A stretch of DNA of 64,000 bases from Malania oleifera. Lineage: Eukaryota; Streptophyta; Magnoliopsida; Santalales; Ximeniaceae. Position 1 is the stretch's first letter, and each line of letters begins with the position of its first letter. The translations under genes and the position numbers were made by a program. The notes beneath the pieces were generated by a model. The model did no database searches, was not told the origin of the DNA, and saw nothing but the letters and a program-made list of their open reading frames with translations. The stretch is from the NCBI RefSeq assembly GCF_029873635.1, contig NC_080423.1, positions 102,920,991 to 102,984,990 on the forward strand, read 5' to 3'. Shown here in pieces: positions 23,364 through 36,820 of this stretch.

Positions 23364-25130
23364 ATAGCTTTTTCAATTTAGATAGATTTACCAATTGTCT
23401 TTAGTAATTGAACAATTCTAAAAGGTTTTACAAATCTCTAAGTTCGTATTTAGGAGCTTAACTAAATTTAAATTTGTATCAACTTAGGCAAAATACAATA
23501 AAAATTAATATTTGTTAAATTGTGTCCAAATCTGAAACCGAAATATATACTCTCAAAATAATACATGATTTGGGATTGAAAGGCTACACTTGAAGAACTA
23601 AAGTTACAATTAGTTTGTGAAATATCCATTTTGTGGGATGGAATGGAATAAGTGAATGGAATGGAATAAGGTGAAAATGTAATTAAAATTATATATGAAT
23701 TAACAATTTAGGGAAGAACAAAAAAATCACTCATATAGAAATTTATGTTATTCAATCCAACATCAAATAAGATAAGAAAAAATATTTTGATTGTTAAAAT
23801 TTTAGGATAGTCATTTCTCATGTATTCCATATTATGGATCAATAAAAAAAATAAAGTTGTTTGACATTATTTCTATTTTTGTTTTTGTATAGTGAAGAAA
23901 CAAATTATGAAAATGTGTTTGTTAATATTATCAGTTTTCTATTTCTATTTACAATTTTCACTTGTTTGCAAAAAAAAATTGAAAATAAGATTTTATAGTT
24001 TTCAATTGTTTAAGTTATCTATTACTAGAATGTTTTAATATCTAAAATTAACTTTTTTGGATTAAGTCTTTCATTTTATCCATACTTTTAAATTAAAATA
24101 AAAATAAATAAAAACATGAATTTAAAATATAATTAAAATAAAAAATGCTCTTAAAATTTCAAAGAAATTAAAAATTAATAAAACCTACTGACAAAACATT
24201 TTTACTATAATTCAATTATCATATACAATAATATTGTTCTTGTAAAGTGAATTTTGAAATATAATAATTTAGTAAAATAGTTTTAATAGTTTTATGTTTA
24301 TTATAGTATTTTAAATTTATATTACTTTGTACTTTTATTATTTTTGAATCATAGTTTGCAATTATTGTTTGATTCAAAGATAAAAATAAGTATTTATTTA
24401 ATTAAAATATTAATTTAGTTTAATTCTAAAAATATTAACTAAACAATTGGTTTCCAAATTTTAGTTTTTTTTTTGGTTTTTTGTTTTCGTTTTTGATTTT
24501 CATTTCATAATTTTGATAGTAATACTAAATGACCTCTTACATTATAATTTATTTCATCTTTTGTGAGTCATCAACTCCTTATAATATGAATATTTTATTT
24601 TTTTTGAATAAACATTTTGCAAACCAAACGTAACTTAAAAATATTTAATAAGAAGACTATCAAGCAATTATTGTTAATAATGAATAGTTATAAGGAGGAT
24701 TTATATTTATTAAATCGTCATAAAATAAAAATTAATTTTTTAAAAAAAATTGAAAATAAAAGAATAGTCTAAAAATATTATGAGCATCAAAAGGCAAAAT
24801 GCCTTTTTGTGGATATTCATTCTAGTCTTTTTCTCTAGCAAATCAAGTACTAATAATTTTTAATTGTTGATCCTAAAAGGCCACAAGCTTAAATCAAGTA
24901 CTAATAATTTTTTATTGTTGATCCTAGAAGGCCACAAGCTTAAACATAGCTTTAATCTACCAAAACTTTGTCTTAAGTTGTTAAAAAGTGGTAAGGGGTG
25001 GCCTAATCTTTTATAGGCTATCAGCTTAGAAGGAAGAGCCCCTCGTGCAAGAAAAATACAGTGGCTCGAACTCATAATATTGAAGCTTTGGTAAAGGACA
25101 AAGCTTGATGCTTAAAGGGTATGGCTAATA
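23364..25130. other. AT-rich spacer upstream of the CTP synthase gene
   Basis: No gene or complete mobile element recognised. It is very AT-rich from about 23660 to 24780. A 51-bp unit is tandemly duplicated at 24841-24942 with few differences. A short hairpin AAAGGC-AAAAT-GCCTTT lies near 24791. Confidence 0.6.
24841..24942 (+). repeat. Two-copy 51-bp tandem repeat
   Basis: Two direct copies of a unit starting AATCAAGTACTAATAATTT and ending GGCCACAAGCTTA, differing at only a few bases. Confidence 0.85.
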
Positions 25131-25143
25131 TGTACAAATCACA

Positions 25144-25284
25144 TTATAAAAAGGGCTCTGATTACTAAGCAGGTGGGGAATGCGTAGCGTTGAATCCAGC
25201 GTCTTCCCGCCCAAACATTACCACAAACAGTTCGCATACAAGTATACAACCACCATACCAGAGAGAGAGAGAGAGAGAGAGAGA
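25144..25284 (+). promoter_or_regulatory. Probable core promoter and 5' UTR of the CTP synthase gene
   Basis: A TATA-like TATAAAAAG lies about 140 bases before the start codon. The putative 5' UTR ends in a (GA)n run at 25261-25284 that abuts the ATG. GA repeats in this position are common in plant genes and can bind GAGA-type (BPC) factors; any such use here is inference. Confidence 0.45.
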
Positions 25285-28200
25285 ATGAAGTACGTACTGG
25301 TGACAGGAGGAGTGGTGAGTGGGCTCGGCAAGGGCGTCACGGCGAGCAGTGTAGGCGTCGTCCTCAAAGCATGTGGTCTGCGCGTCACCTCGATCAAAAT
25401 AGGTTCTTGGCTATAATATTTTGCAATTAGATGCATCATAGTCTACTGTTTTCTTTTGTGGGTCTAGTCTCATGGAACTTCTTGTGGGATTTTTTTTATT
25501 CTAATGCAGTCATCGTTTTGTGAGGTTGTTTTTAACTGGAGAACAATACCCTTTTATGTATATTGATGTTTGTGCTTTTCAGAGTTACGGTTTGGGGCTG
25601 CCTAGTGGCGTTGGTGTTGTATCTTTGTAGTCTAGTTCATTTCACTTTGTATTGGTGGCAAAATGGGTGTTTTCCCCTTTTTAGTTCTTTGCGTTTATCT
25701 TGATTCATTTTGCAGGTTTAGCTGAATAATGGGTACCCTTTTCTATGTCTTGGTGCTTGCACTTTGTTGAGTCTTTATTCAGCTAAACCTGCAGTCATCG
25801 TTTTGTGGAGTTCTTTTTAACTGAATGATACTCTTTTCTGTGTATCGGTCTTTGCACTTGTCAGAGTTCTGGTTTGGGTCTGGCGTTGGTGTTTGCATCT
25901 CTATAGTCTAGTTCATTTCACTTTGTATTAGTGGCAAAATGGGTGCTTTTCCTTTTTAGTTCTTTGCGGTTTTCTTGATTCATTTTGCAGGTGCAGCTGA
26001 ATAAAAAAAAGTGCCCTTTTGCATGTATTGGTGTTTGCACTTTGTTGAGTTCTGATTTGGGGTTGGTTTTGGTATTGCATCTTTAGGGTCTAGTTCATTT
26101 CATTTTGTGTTGGTGGGCAGATGGGTGATTTCTGCTTTTACGGTTATACTGATTCATTTTCCGGGTTAACTGAATAAAAATACCCTTTTAATATATTAGC
26201 CTCTGAGCTTTCATAGTTATGGTTTGGGATCGCTATTGATAGTACATCTTTATAGTTTTTGTTTGTTTCACTTTGTATGAATTGGTGGCAGGATGGGTGC
26301 TTTTCTATTTTTATGGTTTTGTTGATCGACTTGACTCATTTTGCCAGGTTTAACTGAATAAAGATACCATATATTGGTGTCTGCACTTTGCAGATTTATG
26401 GTCTCGAACCAGTGTTAATATTGCATCTTGGTAGTCTAGTTTGTTCCACTTTGTATTAGTTGGTGGAGAAGTTGGTGCTTTTCTATATTTAGTCTTCTAC
26501 CGTTATATTGATTCATGATGCTGAGTTTAACCGAATAAAGAGCACCCTTTTCTATATATTGGTGTTTGGACTTTGCAGAGTTATGGTTTGTAACTGTTGT
26601 TGGTGTTGCATCTTTGTAATCCAGTTCGTTTCACTTAGTATTAATTGGTGACAAAACAGGGGCTTCTCCAATTAGTTTTTTATGGCTACATTGATTCATT
26701 TTTCAGAATTTAATTGAATAAATATTTTCTATATATTGGTACTGCATCTTTGTAGTCTAGTTCATTTAACTTTGTATTGGTGACAAAATGTTTGATTTTT
26801 AATTTTTTTTGGTTTCTTTTTTTTTTTATAATTGTTTCTCACATCTATAATTGCAGATCCTTACTTGAACATGGATGCTGGTACCATGTCTCCATTTGAG
26901 CATGGGGAGGTTTTCGTTCTTGATGATGGTGGCGAGGTAATCTTTTTACGATCGATGGATCCTTGAGTATGCATCTTTCAACTGTATTTCGATAAGGACT
27001 ACATACCTGCACACACATGTTAACAGAAAAGTACACACATGCAGGTGTGCTGATATATTCAAAAAAGGTAGTGTATGTGTTTCAGATTGAAGAAAGATTA
27101 TATTTGTGATCTAGAAAATCTTCATGGGAAAATATCGGATACTTTATAATTGCTTCTTCTTGTTTGATGGATACAAATTTGTAATTTCATCAAATTTCTT
27201 TTACATGCTGTGTATTTGGTGGATGCATATTTATAATTTAGTCAACTGCAAACCTAACATTTTGCTATAGCATAGAGGAAAGAGTTAGGCCCAGTTCACT
27301 TGCGGAAAACAGTTTTGTTTTCCATTTCAAGCTCTCCGGCAATGCAAAAATGCCACCTTGTTTTTCAGTTTTCCAAAATTTGTGTTAGAAAGGTAAAAAA
27401 TAAAGGTTTTGTCTAGTTGTGCAAAAGGGCATTCAGTTTTCATTTTTCATTTCTAGATTTCCAATTAATTACAAAATGACAGCTTGTTTTTCAATTTTCC
27501 AAAATATATAGGAAATCAAAATCTAGAAAATAATAAAAAGATGTTTTCCAACTTTCCTGTGCGCACTTAGAAAATTGAAAAACAAGGTGAAATTTCTGTA
27601 ATTATTTGAAAAAATGGAAGGAAAATAAAACTGTTTTCTACATTTGAATAGTGCCAAATTTTTTTGTAATTTTCCAGTGTTTAATGTACAATTTTATACA
27701 AATGTTGCAAAACTGGAAAATAAGTGGCTTATCTGAAATTATTTGGAACACTAAAAATGGAAAATTAAAACTATTGTCCACAACTAAACAGGCCCTTAAA
27801 TTTTCCAACAATTAATCATTTTAATGGAAATGAAACTGCAGAAGTAATTGAGTTCAAACAGTGACTACTGTGTTTGCTGAAGTTGAGCTTTGGGCAAACC
27901 TTTTGAATTGTGATTTTTCTCCTCATATCTGCCTGACTTTGTGGTATGCCAGAGTTGTTAGTTTTCATAATAATGCCTCAGTGATACTCATTCTTTGGTA
28001 TTTTGCATTTAAACTGTCTTGTGCTTAGTATGAGGTCTGAAATGGACAGAAATTTTGAATTCCATGAGCCATCATAGTGGATGGTTGTGGGCAGTGAAAA
28101 AAGTAGGTGTCAAATTTTTATATATATTAGTTACAAAACAGGATGATGATTTTGAATTCCTAGATTGATCGAGGTGGATGGTTGCAGATATGAAAATTAT

Positions 28201-31200
28201 AACTGCCGAATTCATTATATCTAATTTACAGAATAACATTATCATAAGTTTTCTGACAATTCTACTTCTTTGGAAAGTGAGTCCCATAGGTGAGATGGGA
28301 CAATTGAACATTGAATCTCAATGAAGGAGTCTTTCAAATTGACAAGGGAGTCTTTCATGGTGGATGGTTTTGGGCAGTGAAAATTATAATTTTCAAATTT
28401 CTTATTAGTTACAAAACGGGACAGTGATTTTGAATTCCCAGAGTGATCACGGTGGATGGTTGCAGATGGTAAAAATTGTAACTTCTGAAATCATTATGTC
28501 TAACTTACAGAATAGGATTATTGTAAGTTATCTGGCAATTCTATTTCTTCAGCGAGTGAGTCCCATAGGTGAGATGGGCCAATTGAATGTTGAATCTCAA
28601 CTAAAGAGTCTTAGCTTATGTTACTGGTGTTTACATGGGAGTCTATCTCCATTATATTGTATTTATAAAGAATGGCAATTGTTAAATAGTATTGCATGTC
28701 TTTTTCTCTCTCGCGTTTGTGTGGATATTTTAAATTGTTGCTTTGCATTATGGATAAATATCATGTTGCTTTGTTTATTAATTTTTATACCTGTGCTCAC
28801 TTAAAGTATGCTTTTTTTGTTAGTACTTAAACACACTGATAGTTATCATTGCAAGGGGTAGGAGGTTTGTTTCAGTTTCAATTGATCTTAAAGAAATATT
28901 AGCTTATGATTCTGTTATTTGATTTATTTTTTAAAGGTTGATTTAGATCTGGGTAACTATGAGCGCTTCCTGGATGTGACGCTTACAAGAGAGAATAACA
29001 TCACTACTGGAAAGATATATCAGGTGTTTAAAGTCTTCAACCATTCTATTAGATTTCTAAGGTCTATAATCTCACTGGAGATAATCAGTCTGTCCTGTTT
29101 TGTATCAGTCTGTCCTTGAGAAGGAACGAAGAGGTGATTATCTTGGAAGGACTGTCCAGGTGTTGCTTATATAAATGATGTGTAGATTTGTTTTGCAATG
29201 CACTACAAGAGCATTAGTTAATGCAATACTGCGCGTGTGAGTGGATTCCAGGTGGTCCCACACATCACAGATGCCATCAAGAATTGGATCGAATCTGTCT
29301 CTGTCATTCCTGTTGATGGTGAAGAGGGCCCAGCAGATGTTTGTGTGATAGAGTTGGGAGGAACAGTAGGTAAGAGCTTTCCAAAACTAAGCCAGAACTG
29401 GTCATCTCTCTCTCTCTCTCAAACACGCACGCATGCACACACACTTTACCTGCTAGAAATAATTGAATTATTTTTCTTCTAGGTGACATTGAATCGATGC
29501 CATTCATTGAGGCTTTGCGACAATTATCCTTTTCAGTTGGTAAAGTTGCATTTTTTACTGTATTTTTCACAAATATGGTTTTCTGCTCCTTTTTTTGTTT
29601 GTGAGATTGTCATTTTATTAGCCTACCACTCTTTATGCTTTTGCCATACTACTCTGATTAGATCTCGACCATTCAATTTTCATCTTAGAAGTGTGTGGGC
29701 AAGTCTGTTGAAGAAATGCTAATGTTGAATTTGACTGGATTGCTATTATCTAATGGCCGTGCTTTATGAGCATGGGACTTTGCATGTCAGAGGCAATTAA
29801 CTGAATTATTTGGATTTACATTTGCAACATGGTAATGATTGCACGAGCAGAGTCAATGAAAACTCCACATTAAGAATGACAAACTGTTCCTTATATGTAT
29901 TCTCATACATGCCTTTATATTGAGTTTTTATTATGTTTATTCTGCTAGCTCATCTTTATTGTTAATTCTTCCCTCAGGACAACACAACTTCTGCCTCATT
30001 CATGTGAGCCTTGTACCCGTTCTAGGTGTTGTAGGAGAGCAAGTAATTCACCATATTCAAGATTTTATTGTCTTCTCCCTTTCGGAATTTATTCAAAGAC
30101 ATCATAGTTATTTTTATTTCCAGAACTTCAAATTTAGTGAAATTAACTCTTTCTCACTCTCTCTAGAAAACGAAACCTACGCAGCATAGTGTGAGGGAAT
30201 TGAGAGCACTAGGCCTGACTCCTCATCTGTTAGCATGTCGTTCTGCTCAGGTATGTAACTTCAAATTTCTTAACCTGATGCTTACTTGCATGCAAGAATC
30301 TTTTTTTTTTTAAAATGCTTCATTTCCCCCTTTGTCCTACTCAATACGACATTGTAGTATTTCTTTGTACCATCAAATTGGGGAAGTACTGATGCAATCC
30401 CAAACAACAATAGACGTCATTTAGATCTGACAACAATTAGTCTGGTGTTTTAATTACATCAGTTTCTGTGTTGTACAAATTATAATATGAACTTAAAGCT
30501 TTTGATCATTTTTAATGTCTCACTTGCACAGACTTTAGAATCATCTTGTTTATAGAAAATTGCATTGGTCTTTTCTACAGGCTTGTTTTCTTTTTCTTGA
30601 CAACTTTTAACCATAATATTCATCCCTCTATGTTTCATACCTACACTTCCTCTGCTGCTTATGACTTCTGAGGTGTAAAATATTTGTTTTGGTTATTTTG
30701 CAGCCTTTACTGGATAATACAAAGGAGAAACTTTCACAATTTTGCCATGTTCCAGTAAGTTATGTGAAGCTTAGACCTTGTAAATTAATTTCATTTTCAC
30801 ATCTGAAGTTTTTTTTTCTCTCTCCATGGTCTCCCACAGGCTGCAAATATTCTAAATGTCTATGATGTTCCAAACATTTGGCATATTCCTCTTTTACTTC
30901 AGGTGGGTTTGTTAGCAAAATTTTGTTCCTCCTATGCTCGACTGCCTTTTCTTAACTCCCCATCAATCCTGAACCCCTGCAGCTTGACTTTCTCTGCTAT
31001 ATTTCCTTTTTATAATATTTCCATTCTCTTTCATCTAAGTTTCTGACTTGTGTCACTGTCCAGAATCAAAATGTTCATAATGCCATCCTGAAACAGCTGA
31101 ACCTACTTAGGTAAGTTTTGATTTAGCTTTTCTATTCATTAAGATTAGAGATTTCTTAGCCCCACCAGAACCGTCCAGAATGTAATGAGATGGGAACAAA

Positions 31201-34200
31201 TGAATTTGATTTGGGAGTCACATGGATTGTTTTTTGAGAAAAGTTTATTACAGTTTGAAAGTGATCTTGATTGAGTCATAGATCATATTAAACTTAGTAA
31301 CTATGTTGAATTTGCACCAGGGAAACTTGGTTAGCTCTTAATGAAACAAGATGTGCCACTGATTATGAAACCAGATTATTGAATCTGACAATTTACTAAA
31401 ATTTTGTGTCAGGATTGCTGCATCTCCTGATTTACAAGAGTGGACAAAGAGAGCAGAAATATATGATAATCTCACAAACTCTGTTAGTATTACTAGCCTG
31501 CAATACTCTCATTTGGAATGTCTTCTTTCTTGTTAGTGACTATAAACGGTGGGCTAGTGCAGGTCAGGATTGCTATGGTTGGCAAATATGTTGGCCTAAC
31601 AGATTCCTATCTGTCTGTTGTAAAGGTGCGGCAGTAACTTCAGCTCCATCCTTAATTTGTGTAAGACAATGGTCCAATATCATTTGCTGAGATGGCTACC
31701 AAAATATATTGCTTAGTTTACCAATCTTTTTATTTTAATTTTTGAATATGAATGCTTGAATGAGCATAAGAGGGTAATATAATTGAGCTCCTATATCTTT
31801 TAAAGTTCTATCTTCCATTCAATTGTATTTCCTGTTGTTAGTCTAATCCTCTATATTATATAGACAGTGCTACTTTTAAGTTGCATTTCCTTCATGTATT
31901 TTCCTATTGTTAGTCTAATAATCGATAGAATAAATAGGCCGCACTAGGTTTCAAGGATGAATCCTTGCAATCCTTTATTTAATTGGGTTGAGGGGCTCTC
32001 TATTGTTCCTAAATATTTCTTAAAAATCAATGACTCAACATGAGCATGGTAACAATCATTTTATGTTATGAATACTTGCATTTAGGACTACTTAAAATTT
32101 GAAATAAATGTTCTCCTGATTTAAACATAGATTTGGGTGCGCTATGAATAAGACATAAATAGTGGAATCCTTGTCATAGTTAAGATTCATTTTATGTGCA
32201 GGCCCTTCTCCATGCTTGCGTTGCGTGCTCTTTGAAGCCATCAGTTGACTGGATTGCGGCTTCTGATCTTGAGGATGATAGTGCAAAATTGGTAGTGATC
32301 CCTCGTGTGTTTCACTCTTGCAGATTTTTATTCTCTCTCTCTCTCTGTGAGTGTGTTTGTGTATGTGCGCGCACATGTGTCTGCAACGAAAGAGCTCAGT
32401 CTTGCTTTCAATGGTCGCATGTGTGCTTGTTTGTGTGTTTATGTGAAAAAACCCATAACTATTTTTAAAAATTGTGTAACTTGTGTTCCTCGTACAGAAC
32501 CCAGAAGCTCATGCCAATGCGTGGAAGACCCTAAGGGTAACCTCTGCTTCTGATGCCTATCTTCAATGTCTTCTCTCTCTCTCTCTCTCTTCTTTGTCAT
32601 CCCTTTCTCTTTTAGCTGCTAGAAGCCTGCACTTTTTTTCTTGCAAGTTTGGGTTTTATTCACTGCCTTGTAACGTGGACAAGGTACTTGAATAGTTGAA
32701 TGTTTGAACTACCTATCTACCACGGGGGGAACATCCAATAAAATGGCGCCGTGTTAGGTGTGCGCCCCCGGACAAGCTTAAGGGAAGCTGTTTTATGGAT
32801 GGGGACAAAGACGCCCATGGGACCTAAATTTTTTCCTAGGTTAAGACACTACTAAATAATTTCTTTGTCATCCAACAACTAGCACAAGCTCCAATGCCCT
32901 CCCCCCAACCCTGTAAACTGCATGCCTGTGCGTCTGTTTCTCTATCTCTCTTACAAGCGAGCACTCTTTGCTCCGTCGCAGACCAAGTTTAACTAGATTA
33001 CTTGTTTAAGGTTTTCATATATTTCTACTCCTGTATTTACTCTGTTAGCTGGTAGAAGATTGTGAGATTTCTGAAGTTGGTACAACAATAGGACCACAAA
33101 TCTGGTTTCACCATTTTCTTTAAAAGGAAGGATATTCTGTCTTCTTGTGTGAACTGTTTATGAACAACCTACATTTACAGAATGCAGCATGTGTCTTGGT
33201 TCCTGGTGGCTTTGGAGATCGTGGAGTGAGTGGAATGATACTGGCCGCAAAGTATGCTAGAGAGAATAATGTTCCTTATCTTGGGATTTGCTTGGGCATG
33301 CAGATTTCTGTGATTGAGTTTGCGAGATCTGTAAGTGGTGTTTCTATAAAATATGATTCCCTTTTTTATATGCAAATCATCTATTGGCCCAACTTCGGAA
33401 GTGTCTGTTAGGTTTTGGGTCTGGAAAAGGCAAACAGCACAGAGTTTGATGCTCAGACACCCAATCCTGTTGTAATTTTCATGCCAGAGGTATGTCCGTG
33501 TTAACTTTTTAGGAGCTATTTTTTGTAAAACAAACTCTTCGTATTTTGGTCCATCATATATCATCAATTTGTATTCATGTGCAGGGTTCAAAAACACACA
33601 TGGGGAGCACAATGAGATTAGGATCTCGGAGAACGCTGTTCCAGACTCCTGATTGCATTACATCTAAGCTGTATGAAATGAAATCTTTTACTTCGTTTAT
33701 TCTTGACTACTAGGATCAAACTCTGCTTTAATGCAGTGTATTCGTTCAGTGGATCCCATTGCTAAACATTTGGACCATAGATTACTAATAAGATGCACCT
33801 GTATGTCAGACCACAAGTCATTAAGGCAAACTCTGCTTTAATGCAGTGTATTCGTTCCAAACATTTGGACCATAGATTACTAGTAAGATGCACCTGTATG
33901 TCAGACCACAAGTCATTAAGGCCACTGAGTTCCATGAATGCTAGTAATGTGGAGCATGACCACTGGGTCCATTGTATTTTATGAAGTATGAAGATCAGTG
34001 ATTATTTTAGCAGTTTAGATGGTTTGCAGCATCTAGCTGGGTTTGTCTGGTGTGACTATCAGTAGACTTTCTTTGATGATGCATTGATAATCTTCTGCTT
34101 TTCATTAATTTCAATCCAACATAAGGATCTGTAAGCTCCAAACATGGTCAAACAATATTAGTTGAAGAAAGAGGAACAGGACTGTGCTTCTTGGTCTCCA

Positions 34201-35548
34201 TTTGTATTGTTTTATTAAACAATTACTTGCAGCTATGCCTATGATTTGAGCTGCTCATGATGGAGGCTTAGAGCTGGGTCCAGATTTCCCCATCATATTT
34301 CCGTAATAAGGAATAAAGTTGTTATGCTTGTTATTTTATGTACCTTTTTGATAATTGTTAGGTACCATAATTCACAGTATGTGGATGAACGACATCGACA
34401 TAGATATGAGGTAACTTATGAAATTGAATTTTTTGGGAACAAATATTCAATGAGTAGCACAGTGTGCATGATAAACCTGGAGTAATATTCAAAGCCATGA
34501 AATCATTGAAATGTTTGCCACAGGTCAACCCAGAAGCGATTGGCACTCTAGAAGAAGCTGGCCTCAAATTTGTTGGGAAGGATGAAAGTGGAAGACGAAT
34601 GGAGGTTGGTTTTTTCCCAGAGTAAAGATCATCCAGGCTAAAACTCAATGAACTAGAGGATTTGTTTTAGATTGACTAGATTAAAATTCCTGAAAGCCTG
34701 GATCTCCCTTTTGTCCCTGCTAGGGTCAATCTACTTTTGATGGGTTCATCCCCTGTCCGATCAGTAGGCAGATTTCTTTGTGCTTCAATGCTCTTCATTT
34801 TTTGAAATTAATTTTGTTCCTGTGTTTTGCAGATAGTAGAACTTCCAAGTCATCCATTTTATTTAGGAGTGCAATTTCACCCAGAATTCAAATCACGGCC
34901 TGGGAGACCTTCAGCTCCATTTTTAGGTACTTACATAACATTTGGTATGAGATAACTCTTATACATATCATTGAATGACCCTTTTTGACCTAGGTCCATC
35001 CATACTCTATCATCATATCGGTTCATGGGGTGTCGGTTTGAGATCTGCAAAGAGTAGTTTGTTTTATATAGCATTTACACAATGTTTTTCGTAACAGCTA
35101 TCCATAATAATAGAATTTTCCAGATTTCGAAGTGATCCCACTTTCTTTTTTGGTGAAAAGCTTTTTTGAGACCACCAAATTGCAGTATTAGTGTGATGGG
35201 CTGATTGTGACGATATTCAAATACTACCAATGACATCCCAGCATGTGAAAATATTAGTTTCCAGCAAAATAAAATGGGAGTGGTCTTGTTTTGAGATTTT
35301 AAACCATACTTATTTGAACTCTGGACAAAATCATGTACTTGTCATCTAAAACCCAAGGAATTTATAGTTTGCTAACCTCTCAGTATTGCCCAACAGACTA
35401 ACTCAATGTCTGCATGAGCAAGTAGCCTTCTTTTAACAACATATTTGACCATCTTGACATCTGTGAAATTGCTTTTGTAGGTCTTATCTTGGCAACAACA
35501 GGGCAATTGGAAGCTTATCTCAAGAAAAATCAACAGAATGGAATTTAG
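25285..35548 (+). CDS. CTPS: CTP synthase (glutamine-hydrolysing), 22 exons, complete
   Basis: Makes CTP from UTP, ATP and glutamine, the last step of cytosolic pyrimidine nucleotide synthesis. All 22 exons join in frame at GT-AG borders to give 562 aa: 25285-25402, 26857-26936, 28937-29023, 29109-29159, 29252-29369, 29483-29539, 29978-30042, 30167-30250, 30704-30754, 30840-30902, 31064-31110, 31413-31482, 31563-31625, 32202-32291, 32498-32536, 33181-33330, 33412-33489, 33585-33670, 34362-34410, 34524-34604, 34833-34926, 35481-35548. The N-terminal synthetase domain opens [17 protein letters not shown] (P-loop); [40 protein letters not shown] and [12 protein letters not shown] are family signatures. 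The C-terminal class I amidotransferase domain has GICLGMQ with the nucleophile Cys398 and FHPEF with His525 and Glu527. Length fits the eukaryotic family. The start is the only ATG giving the conserved N terminus. The first intron has an unusual donor, GTTCTT. The gene appears functional. Confidence 0.96.
25500..26790 (+). repeat. Tandem array filling intron 1 of the CTP synthase gene
   Basis: A unit of very roughly 150-250 bases recurs at least seven times with much divergence. It can be followed by the phrase GCATCTTTGTAGTCTAGTTC-ATTTCACTTTGTAT-GGTGGCAAAATGGG at about 25618, 25890, 26084, 26245, 26427, 26610 and 26747, and by TTGATTCATTTTGCAGG-TTTAACTGAATAA between. It makes up most of the 1.45-kb intron. 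Confidence 0.8.
27288..27795. mobile_element. Tourist-like (PIF/Harbinger) MITE in intron 2 of the CTP synthase gene
   Basis: 508 bases flanked by a TTA duplication (27285-27287, 27796-27798). The ends form a long imperfect terminal inverted repeat: the left reads GGCCCAGTTCACTTGCGGAA and the reverse complement of the right reads GGGCCTGTTTAGTTGTGGAC, with similarity continuing inward through an AAAACAGTTTT-like stretch. A 3-bp TTA/TAA target and a GGGCCTGTTT end are usual for plant Tourist MITEs. There is no coding region; interior A- and T-rich tracts repeat around TTTTCCAA. Confidence 0.8.
28073..28615 (+). repeat. Two-copy tandem duplication in intron 2 of the CTP synthase gene
   Basis: Unit 28073-28355 and unit 28356-28615 share CATRGTGGATGG, GGGCAGTGAAAA, TTAGTTACAAAAC, GATTTTGAATTCC, GTGGATGGTTGCAGAT and GTGAGTCCCATAGGTGAGATGGG in the same order. 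By eye they differ by roughly 15 percent or more. Confidence 0.85.
32700..32870 (+). other. GC-richer unclassified stretch in intron 15 of the CTP synthase gene
   Basis: A patch around GTGTGCGCCCCCGGACAAGC stands out in base composition from the AT-rich intron. No terminal repeats, coding region or RNA gene is recognised. It may be a degraded repeat. Confidence 0.3.
33717..33921 (+). repeat. Two-copy tandem duplication in intron 18 of the CTP synthase gene
   Basis: The unit starting CAAACTCTGCTTTAATGCAG and ending CACAAGTCATTAAGG occurs at 33717-33826 and 33827-33921. The copies are nearly identical apart from a short extra stretch in the first, so the duplication is recent. Confidence 0.9.
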
Positions 35549-36779
35549 TATGCAGCTTGTAACTCTTTTGTACCCCAAATTCTCTCTTACAAGGTGGATC
35601 AGTTTTTGAGAGGATAAATTTTTTAGGAACTTACATATAAGGAATCAAAAAATAATTGATTTTTGGGCTCTTTTTTGGGCTTTTTTCGAGCCTGAAAGTC
35701 GATCGAGGTACTGAATCTTTTCCCTTTTGGGCATCATATCATACAAATGTAAGAGACACCTTATACTTAAAAATGATCAATCACATTTAATTGGGTTGCT
35801 TGCTTACCCTACCTGGCTCTATGTAGTCTTTTACCAGTAGCTTCAAACCTGAAAGCTTCTCCAAAATGCCAAACCCTTAATTGGTCAATGTGCAGTTATT
35901 TTCTCCCCCAAAGCTTCACTTGGCTCCATATGTATCCTTGTTTTGTAGTTCTATGCTGCTGGAAAATCTCTCAACAAAACCTTCCAATGTTTGCACAATG
36001 CTGCACTGCAGTGCCTCTTTTAGCAATAATAATAATGATGATAAAATATAAACCAATTAATCAAGAACTTGATTTTAAGTGCCAGGTTGCTTGTTGAATT
36101 TTTAAAATGCCCCCATGTTACTTCCTCCCCACCCCCACCCCCCTCCCACCTTTTTTTTTGCCTAATTTGGTCACCAGCAATTCTAACATTCTAAATTATT
36201 ATAATTTAAGCACAAATTTGACATAATTATTTTGCAAAAATTATGCTTGGAATCATATAGGTATTCTTTGTCTATCTTTTAGTATTTCATCCAACATGAA
36301 ATAGGAATGGAATAGATATTTGAATGGTAAAATTTGTGAATCGTTATTTTTTATTTATTCATTATTATGAATTATGAAGTCATGAAAAAAAATTTGTATT
36401 GTTATTTAGAATTTATTTTATGAAGTAAAATGTTTTTTTTGTTTAAACAATCAAATTAACTGTTATATTCGTAGTGATAGGTTCACCAACTACAGCATAA
36501 TCTTAATTTAGAAATTTAATAATTTTAGTTGAAATGAATACAATTCTAATGTAAAGTTGAGAGACTTTGGACTTTGTGTTTTGATTGCACAAGTTTTAAC
36601 AAAATATAATACACAACTATACAAATTTTAATTCAAATTCACGAGGAAAATCCATGCTCCAAACACAAAGCTTGGCATTATAATTTATGTTATCAATATT
36701 TACACGAATATTTTTCTATTTCCAAATCTCGTGCATGTATTCCCACCAAATTTGTGATTTCCCGTAAAATCTGATTCTA

Positions 36780-36820
<41 letters not shown>

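Noticed and set aside
24950-25090. Possible tRNA-derived SINE or tRNA near GGTGGCCTAATC...GGCTCGAACTC
   Set aside because: No convincing A box and B box at proper spacing, and no cloverleaf could be drawn.
28424-28804. 126-codon open frame on the plus strand
   Set aside because: It lies in intron 2 of the CTP synthase gene, over the tandem duplication, with no recognisable domain.
33175-33612. 145-codon open frame on the minus strand
   Set aside because: Antisense shadow of CTP synthase exons 16-18 and their introns.
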